Below are positions 57,784 through 64,000 of a DNA stretch of 64,000 bases, one piece after another. Numbering within the stretch: position 1 is the stretch's first letter; each line of letters opens with the position of its first letter. The notes under the pieces were generated by a model. It was not told where the DNA came from. It was given only the letters and a program-made list of their open reading frames with translations, and searched no databases. Made by a program: the position numbers and the translations under genes. Origin of the DNA: Methylobacterium radiotolerans JCM 2831 (GTDB lineage: Bacteria > Pseudomonadota > Alphaproteobacteria > Rhizobiales > Beijerinckiaceae). The DNA lies in NCBI RefSeq assembly GCF_000019725.1, contig NC_010505.1, forward strand, positions 1,054,001-1,118,000, in the 5' to 3' direction.

Positions 57784-58641
57784 TCAGGCTCCCATGACGC
57801 CGTCGAGACTGCGCACGGCGTCGATCAGTTTCGGGCGCGCCACCTCCAGGAGGAAGCGCGCGTCGGTGATGACGGTGGGGGCACCGCAATTGACCGCCAT
57901 GGGCGGCAGGCCGCCGCCGGGATGGAACCCCACCGCGATGGCGCAGACCGTCTCCTGCCACTCGCCGAACGAGGTGCAGCAGCCGAGGTCCCGGTGCTCC
58001 TCCACCGCCCGGTCGAGGCCGGCGCGCAGCGCCGGCCAGGCCACGGGATCGAGCGCCTTCAGGTCCTCGTAGATGCCCGCGCGCTCCCGGTCCGGGCAGA
58101 CCGCCACGTAGGCGCGGCCCATGGCGCTGCGGGCGAGCGAGATGCGCGAGCCGGTGTCAAGGTTGAGCGAGATCGCCGCTGGGCCGCGCTGGCACTCGAC
58201 GTAGCGCATGCTGAGCCGGTCGCGCACCCCGAGCCCCACCGAGGCGTTGGCCGCCTCCGCGACCGCGCGCAGCACCGGCCGGGCGATGGCGCGGACGTCG
58301 AGACCGCCCAGGGCGGCCGAGCTCAGCGCGATGGTGGCGGTGCCGAGGCGGTACCGGCCGAGCTCGGGCATGTGCTGCAGGTAGCCGAGCTTGGTCAGCG
58401 TGTAGGTCAGCCGCGACACGGTGGAGCGCGGCAGCCCGCAGGCCTCCGCGATGTCGTGGTTGGCGAGGCTCGTGCGCCCCGGGCCGAAGCAGGCGAGCAC
58501 CGACAGTCCCCGGGCGAGCGCCGTGACGAAGTGCCGGTCCTCCTTCGCGCCGGACCCGCCTGCGTCGGACCCGCCAGCGTCGGGCTCGGCGCCGTCGGAT
58601 CCGGTGCGCAGGCCCGCATCCGCCTCCATCGGCCCGCTCAT
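57784..58641 (-). CDS. IclR-family transcriptional regulator
   Basis: 285 residues. A 35-residue acidic linker, then the winged helix at about 36-100 ([59 protein letters not shown]). The C-terminal effector domain follows ([40 protein letters not shown]). It is embedded in the acyl-CoA operon, overlapping the hydratase gene by four bases, so it probably binds the two 15-bp palindromes at 60604 and 60707 and responds to the pathway substrate or its CoA ester. Confidence 0.92.
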   Translation of the reverse strand: MSGPMEADAGLRTGSDGAEPDAGGSDAGGSGAKEDRHFVTALARGLSVLACFGPGRTSLANHDIAEACGLPRSTVSRLTYTLTKLGYLQHMPELGRYRLGTATIALSSAALGGLDVRAIARPVLRAVAEAANASVGLGVRDRLSMRYVECQRGPAAISLNLDTGSRISLARSAMGRAYVAVCPDRERAGIYEDLKALDPVAWPALRAGLDRAVEEHRDLGCCTSFGEWQETVCAIAVGFHPGGGLPPMAVNCGAPTVITDARFLLEVARPKLIDAVRSLDGVMGA

Positions 58642-59375
58642 CGGCGCAGGAACGCCGCGAAGGCCGCCTGCGCCGCCGGACCGCGGCGGAGGGCGTGGAA
58701 GACCTCCGCCTCCGCGTCGAGGGCGCGGGCGACGCTGTCGTCGTGGCCGCGGCGCAGGGCCTGCTTGGTGGCGGCGATCGAGACCCGGGGCAGGGCGGCG
58801 AGCGCGCGCGCCTTGGTCAGAGCGGTCTCCAGGGCCGTCCCGGCCGGGACGGCGGCGTTGATCAGGCCGGCCGCGGCGGCGTCCGCGGCCGTGAAGGGCT
58901 CGCCGAGCATCAGCAGCTCGGCGGCGCGCTTCGATCCCGCCACCAGGGGCAGCAGGTAACTCGACCCGCCCTCCGGACTGAGGCCCAGGGCCGTGAACGG
59001 CAGACGGAGCCGCGCCCCGTCCCCCGCGTAGGCGAGGTCGCAGTGGAGCAGCAGCGTCGTGCCGATGCCGACCGCGTGGCCCTCCACGGCGGCCACGACC
59101 GGGAGCGGGCAGGCGCGCAGGGCCTCGAGGAAGGTCAGGCCGGGGCTGGCGCCCGCGGTCTCGACGTCCTGGAAATCCTTGAGATCGTTGCCGGCGGTGA
59201 AGCAGCCGCCCGCGCCGGTGAGGACGAGGGCGCGCACCTCCGCGTCCCTTCCCGCCGTGTCCAGGGCGTCGGTCAGGCCCGCGTAGGTCGCCCGGTCGAG
59301 GGCGTTGCGCCGCTCCGGCCGGTCCATCGTGACGAGCCGGATCCCGGGCTCCGGATCGGCGACGCGGACGCTCAC
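58638..59375 (-). CDS. Enoyl-CoA hydratase/isomerase family protein
   Basis: Crotonase fold, 245 residues from a GTG at 59375 that overlaps the next gene's stop. [39 protein letters not shown] (oxyanion loop) and [20 protein letters not shown] are typical. The catalytic Glu positions of true hydratases are not clear: [13 protein letters not shown] has one Glu, as in isomerases. It may be an isomerase or hydratase of the same pathway. Confidence 0.88.
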   Translation of the reverse strand: MSVRVADPEPGIRLVTMDRPERRNALDRATYAGLTDALDTAGRDAEVRALVLTGAGGCFTAGNDLKDFQDVETAGASPGLTFLEALRACPLPVVAAVEGHAVGIGTTLLLHCDLAYAGDGARLRLPFTALGLSPEGGSSYLLPLVAGSKRAAELLMLGEPFTAADAAAAGLINAAVPAGTALETALTKARALAALPRVSIAATKQALRRGHDDSVARALDAEAEVFHALRRGPAAQAAFAAFLRR

Positions 59376-60400
59376 GGGGCGACCCCGCCGGCGCGGTCCG
59401 TCGCGTAGTCCGCGGCGCTGCCGGCCGTCCGCGCCCGCGCCGCCGCGTATTCCCGGGCGAGGCGGGCGACGAGGTCGGCGGTCGCCGGCGCGTCCGCGAT
59501 GGTGCCGACGCCCTGGCCGGCGCCCCAGACGTCCCGCCACGCCTTCACGCTGCCGCTGCCGAAATTCATCGCGGTCTTGTCGCGCGCCGGCAGCGCCTCG
59601 GGATCGAGCCCGGCGGCGAGGATGCTCGGCGTGAGGTAGTTGCCCGGCACGCCCGTGAAGTAGGGGGTGTAGAGGATGTCGGCGGCCGCGCTGCCGGCGA
59701 TCATGTCCTTGTAGGCCGCCGCCGCGTTCGCCTCCCGGGTGGCGATGAAGCGGGTGCCCATGTAGGCGAGGTCGGCGCCCATGGCCTGGGCCGCCAGGAT
59801 CGCCGAGCCCGAGGTGATCGCCCCCGACAGGATCAGCGGACCGTCGTAGAACCGCCGGATCTCGCCGACGAGGGCGAAGGGGCTCAGCGTGCCGGCGTGG
59901 CCCCCGGCCCCGGCGCAGACCAGGATCAGCCCGTCGACGCCGGCCTCCAGGGCCTTCTCGGCGTGGCGCACGGTGGTGACGTCGTGGAACACCACCCCGC
60001 CATAGGCGTGGACCGGGCGGATCACGGCGTCCGGCGCCCGCAGCGACGTGATGATGACTGGCACCCGGTGCCGGACGCAGGCCTCGACATCCTGGGCCAG
60101 CCGGTCGTTGGAGGCGTGGACGATCTGGTTTACCGCGAACGGCGCGATCCGCCGCGACGGGTCCGCGGCGCGGGCCTGCGCGAGCGTCTGCGTGATCCGC
60201 GAGAGCCACTCGTCGAGGAGCTCGGCCGGTCGGGCGTTCAGCGCGGGGAAGGAACCGACCACGCCGGACAGGCACTGGGCGATGACCAGCTCCGGGCCGG
60301 ACACGATGAACATCGGGGCGCAGATCACCGGCAGGGCGAGCCGGCCGCGCAGGATCTCGGGCAGGCGCCCGCCCGGGTCTCGCTCGGGACCGTCGCTCAC
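59372..60400 (-). CDS. Nitronate monooxygenase family flavoprotein (2-nitropropane dioxygenase-like)
   Basis: FMN TIM-barrel, 342 residues from a GTG at 60400, with GGGAG upstream. [20 protein letters not shown] at the N-terminus, [40 protein letters not shown] and [20 protein letters not shown] are family segments. Relatives oxidise nitronates or act as enoyl-ACP/CoA reductases (FabK-like). In an acyl-CoA operon, an enoyl-CoA reductase role is plausible but unproven. First gene of the leftward operon. Confidence 0.87.
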   Translation of the reverse strand: MSDGPERDPGGRLPEILRGRLALPVICAPMFIVSGPELVIAQCLSGVVGSFPALNARPAELLDEWLSRITQTLAQARAADPSRRIAPFAVNQIVHASNDRLAQDVEACVRHRVPVIITSLRAPDAVIRPVHAYGGVVFHDVTTVRHAEKALEAGVDGLILVCAGAGGHAGTLSPFALVGEIRRFYDGPLILSGAITSGSAILAAQAMGADLAYMGTRFIATREANAAAAYKDMIAGSAAADILYTPYFTGVPGNYLTPSILAAGLDPEALPARDKTAMNFGSGSVKAWRDVWGAGQGVGTIADAPATADLVARLAREYAAARARTAGSAADYATDRAGGVAP

Positions 60401-60603
60401 CGCCCGCTCCCGGCCGCCAGAACCGGCGCCGGACAGGCGCCCCCGGGCTGCTCGTCCCGATCCTTGCCGCGCACCGCGATCCTCCCCCTGCCTCCCGGCA
60501 GCCCGGCTTTCGCGCGCCGGGCGGCGTCCGCAACCGAGTCTCGTCCAGGGCCGTTGTGATGCCACGGCCCCGGGCCCTGGGTCAAACGGCCGAGCCGCGG
60601 AGT

Positions 60604-60618
60604 TTCTGCACTGCGGAA
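60604..60618. promoter_or_regulatory. 15-bp palindrome, copy 1, candidate IclR operator
   Basis: TTCTGCACTGCGGAA; one arm mismatch. Same as copy 2 at 13 of 15 positions. About 200 bases before the leftward operon's first codon. Confidence 0.6.
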
Positions 60619-60706
60619 CGGTCGGCGACCCGGAGAGAACCGGTGCCGCCCGTCCTTGACGCTGGCGATCACTCGGACCAACATCCCGCCGAATTGCGAA
60701 CGTTCA

Positions 60707-60721
60707 TTCTGCATTGCAGAA
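60707..60721. promoter_or_regulatory. 15-bp palindrome, copy 2, candidate IclR operator
   Basis: TTCTGCATTGCAGAA; perfect 6-bp arms around a 3-base centre. It ends 16 bases before the GTG of the FadB-like gene, a natural repressor position. Centre-to-centre distance to copy 1 is 103 bp, close to ten helical turns. Confidence 0.65.
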
Positions 60722-60737
60722 CATCAGGGAGCATCGG

Positions 60738-62807
<2,070 letters not shown>

Positions 62808-62821
62808 GCGGGAGGGAGATC

Positions 62822-64000
62822 ATGACCGACGCGGTGATCGTCGCGACCGCCCGTACGCCCATCGGCAAGGCCCATCGCGGCGCCCTGAACCTCACCCGCG
62901 GCGCCGACCTCGCCGCCCACGCGATCCGTGGCGCCCTGGACCGGGCGCGCCTGGAACCCGAGGCGGTCGAGGAGGTGGTGCTCGGCTGCGGCTATCCGGA
63001 GAACGCCACGGGCGGCAACGTCGCCCGCCACGCGGCCCTGGTCGCGGGGATCCCGGTCGAGTCGGCCGGCGTCACGGTCTCGCGCTTCTGCGCCTCGGGG
63101 CTGGAGGCGATCGCCAGCGCGGCCCGGCGGATCGTCCTCGACGGCGTGCCGGTGGCGGTGGCGGGCGGCGTCGAGTCGATCAGCCTCGTCCAGCCGAAGG
63201 TCCAGCGGGAGCTGACCCGCAACGCGTGGCTGGAGGCCCACCTGCCGGCGATCTACATGCCGATGATCGAGACCGCCGACATCGTGGCGGAACGCTACGG
63301 CATCTCCCGGGAGGCGCAGGACCAATTCGCACTGGAGAGCCAGCGCCGCACGGCCGAGGCCCAGGCGCGCGGCCTCTTCGACGACGAGATCGTCCCGATG
63401 AGCGCCGTGATGGCGGTGACCGACAAGGCCACCGGCGAGACCCGGGAGGTCGAGACCCGGCTCGCCAAGGACGAGGGTAACCGGCCGGACACCACCCTCG
63501 AAGGGCTCGCGAAGCTCAAACCCGTGCGCGGGGAGGGGGCCTTCATCACGGCGGGCAATGCCAGCCAGCTCTCGGACGGAGCCTCGGCCAGCGTGCTGAT
63601 GTCGGCCGACGAGGCGGCGCGGCGGGGCCTGACGCCGCTCGGCACCTTCCGGGGCTTCGCCTCGGCGGGCTGCGGCCCGGACGAGATGGGCATCGGCCCG
63701 GTCTTCGCGGTGCCGCGGCTCCTGGAGCGGCAGGGCCTGCGCGTCTCCGACATCGACCTGTGGGAGCTGAACGAGGCCTTCGCGTCCCAGTCGGTCTACT
63801 GCCGCGACAGGCTCGGGATCGACCCTTCGAGGGTCAACGTCAACGGCGGCGCCATCGCGGTCGGCCACCCGTTCGGCATGTCGGGGGCCCGACTCGTGGG
63901 CCACGCGCTGCTGGAGGGCCGCCGCCGCGGCGCGCGCTACGCCGTGGTGACCATGTGCGTCGCCGGCGGCCAGGGCTGCGCCGGCCTGTTCGAGATCGGA
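62822..64000 (+). CDS. Acetyl-CoA C-acyltransferase (thiolase), runs off the right edge
   Basis: Cleaves 3-oxoacyl-CoA in beta-oxidation. ATG 62822 with GGAG upstream; 393 codons without stop to the window edge, so only the last few residues are missing. Catalytic Cys90 ([13 protein letters not shown]), His349 ([14 protein letters not shown]) and Cys379 ([14 protein letters not shown]) are all present. 14 bases after the FadB-like gene; the two form the rightward operon. Confidence 0.95.
   Translation, partial: MTDAVIVATARTPIGKAHRGALNLTRGADLAAHAIRGALDRARLEPEAVEEVVLGCGYPENATGGNVARHAALVAGIPVESAGVTVSRFCASGLEAIASAARRIVLDGVPVAVAGGVESISLVQPKVQRELTRNAWLEAHLPAIYMPMIETADIVAERYGISREAQDQFALESQRRTAEAQARGLFDDEIVPMSAVMAVTDKATGETREVETRLAKDEGNRPDTTLEGLAKLKPVRGEGAFITAGNASQLSDGASASVLMSADEAARRGLTPLGTFRGFASAGCGPDEMGIGPVFAVPRLLERQGLRVSDIDLWELNEAFASQSVYCRDRLGIDPSRVNVNGGAIAVGHPFGMSGARLVGHALLEGRRRGARYAVVTMCVAGGQGCAGLFEIG

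Larger units (their letters stand above)
60401..60737. other. Divergent promoter region of the two acyl-CoA operons
   Basis: No gene. It holds two copies of a 15-bp palindrome (60604-60618 and 60707-60721), one nearer each operon, and both operons' promoters should lie here. Confidence 0.6.

Overview
The window is high-GC DNA (visibly about 70 percent GC, with codon third positions almost all G or C) from an alphaproteobacterium. A Methylobacterium-like member of the Rhizobiales is my best guess. The markers are DUF2794, DUF1674 and DUF1236 proteins, the hisE-coaA pair, an Omp25/Omp31-type barrel, BluB, and the alphaproteobacterial general stress response (an EcfG-type sigma factor with a NepR-like segment). 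The genus is an inference from gene content. No rRNA, tRNA, transposase, integrase or CRISPR array was seen, and the window looks like ordinary chromosome.

Layout. 1-10 kb: DEAD-box helicase, small membrane protein, outer-membrane barrel, PRC-barrel protein, parE, topA. 10-16.7 kb: BrnT/BrnA toxin-antitoxin, a molybdopterin oxidoreductase with its b-type cytochrome, pyrB, hisE-coaA, thpR-tesA. 16.7-30 kb: YbbA/YbbP-type ABC exporter divergent from tesA, a PAS protein, Bax-inhibitor-1 protein, DapA-like lyase, DUF2794, bluB behind a structured terminator-ending leader, an L,D-transpeptidase, a cupin divergent from a KdgT-type permease, DUF1674, rsmB. A gene-free kilobase carries palindromic repeats. 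30-34 kb: psd-pssA, mscL, a small NepR-like ORF, a DUF1236 protein and an EcfG-type sigma factor with an in-frame NepR-like N-terminus.

34.1-46.3 kb: a glutamine amidotransferase followed (upstream on the same strand) by a tightly overlapping ten-gene respiratory operon. It encodes alternative complex III (ActA, ActB, an ActC-ActD fusion, ActE, ActF), a small membrane protein, and an A2-type caa3 cytochrome c oxidase (subunits II, I, III, IV). Together these would oxidise quinol and pass electrons to oxygen without a bc1 complex. 46.7-56.5 kb: a degenerate ABC-exporter-like protein, a second L,D-transpeptidase, an MBL-fold hydrolase, an NDUFA9-like protein, a sugar epimerase, a methyltransferase divergent from an Rrf2 regulator, and a PH-domain protein. 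56.6-64 kb: two divergent operons for acyl-CoA breakdown (CoA-transferase, IclR regulator, enoyl-CoA hydratase, nitronate-monooxygenase-like enzyme; and FadB-like enzyme, thiolase). They share an intergenic region with two copies of one 15-bp palindrome. The thiolase runs off the right edge.

The items most worth following up are the NepR-EcfG single ORF with a second NepR-like ORF nearby, the ActC-ActD fusion, the paired IclR-type operators, the structured leader before bluB, and the ABC protein that has lost its ATPase signatures. Large open frames antisense to real genes are common here because of GC content and were left out.
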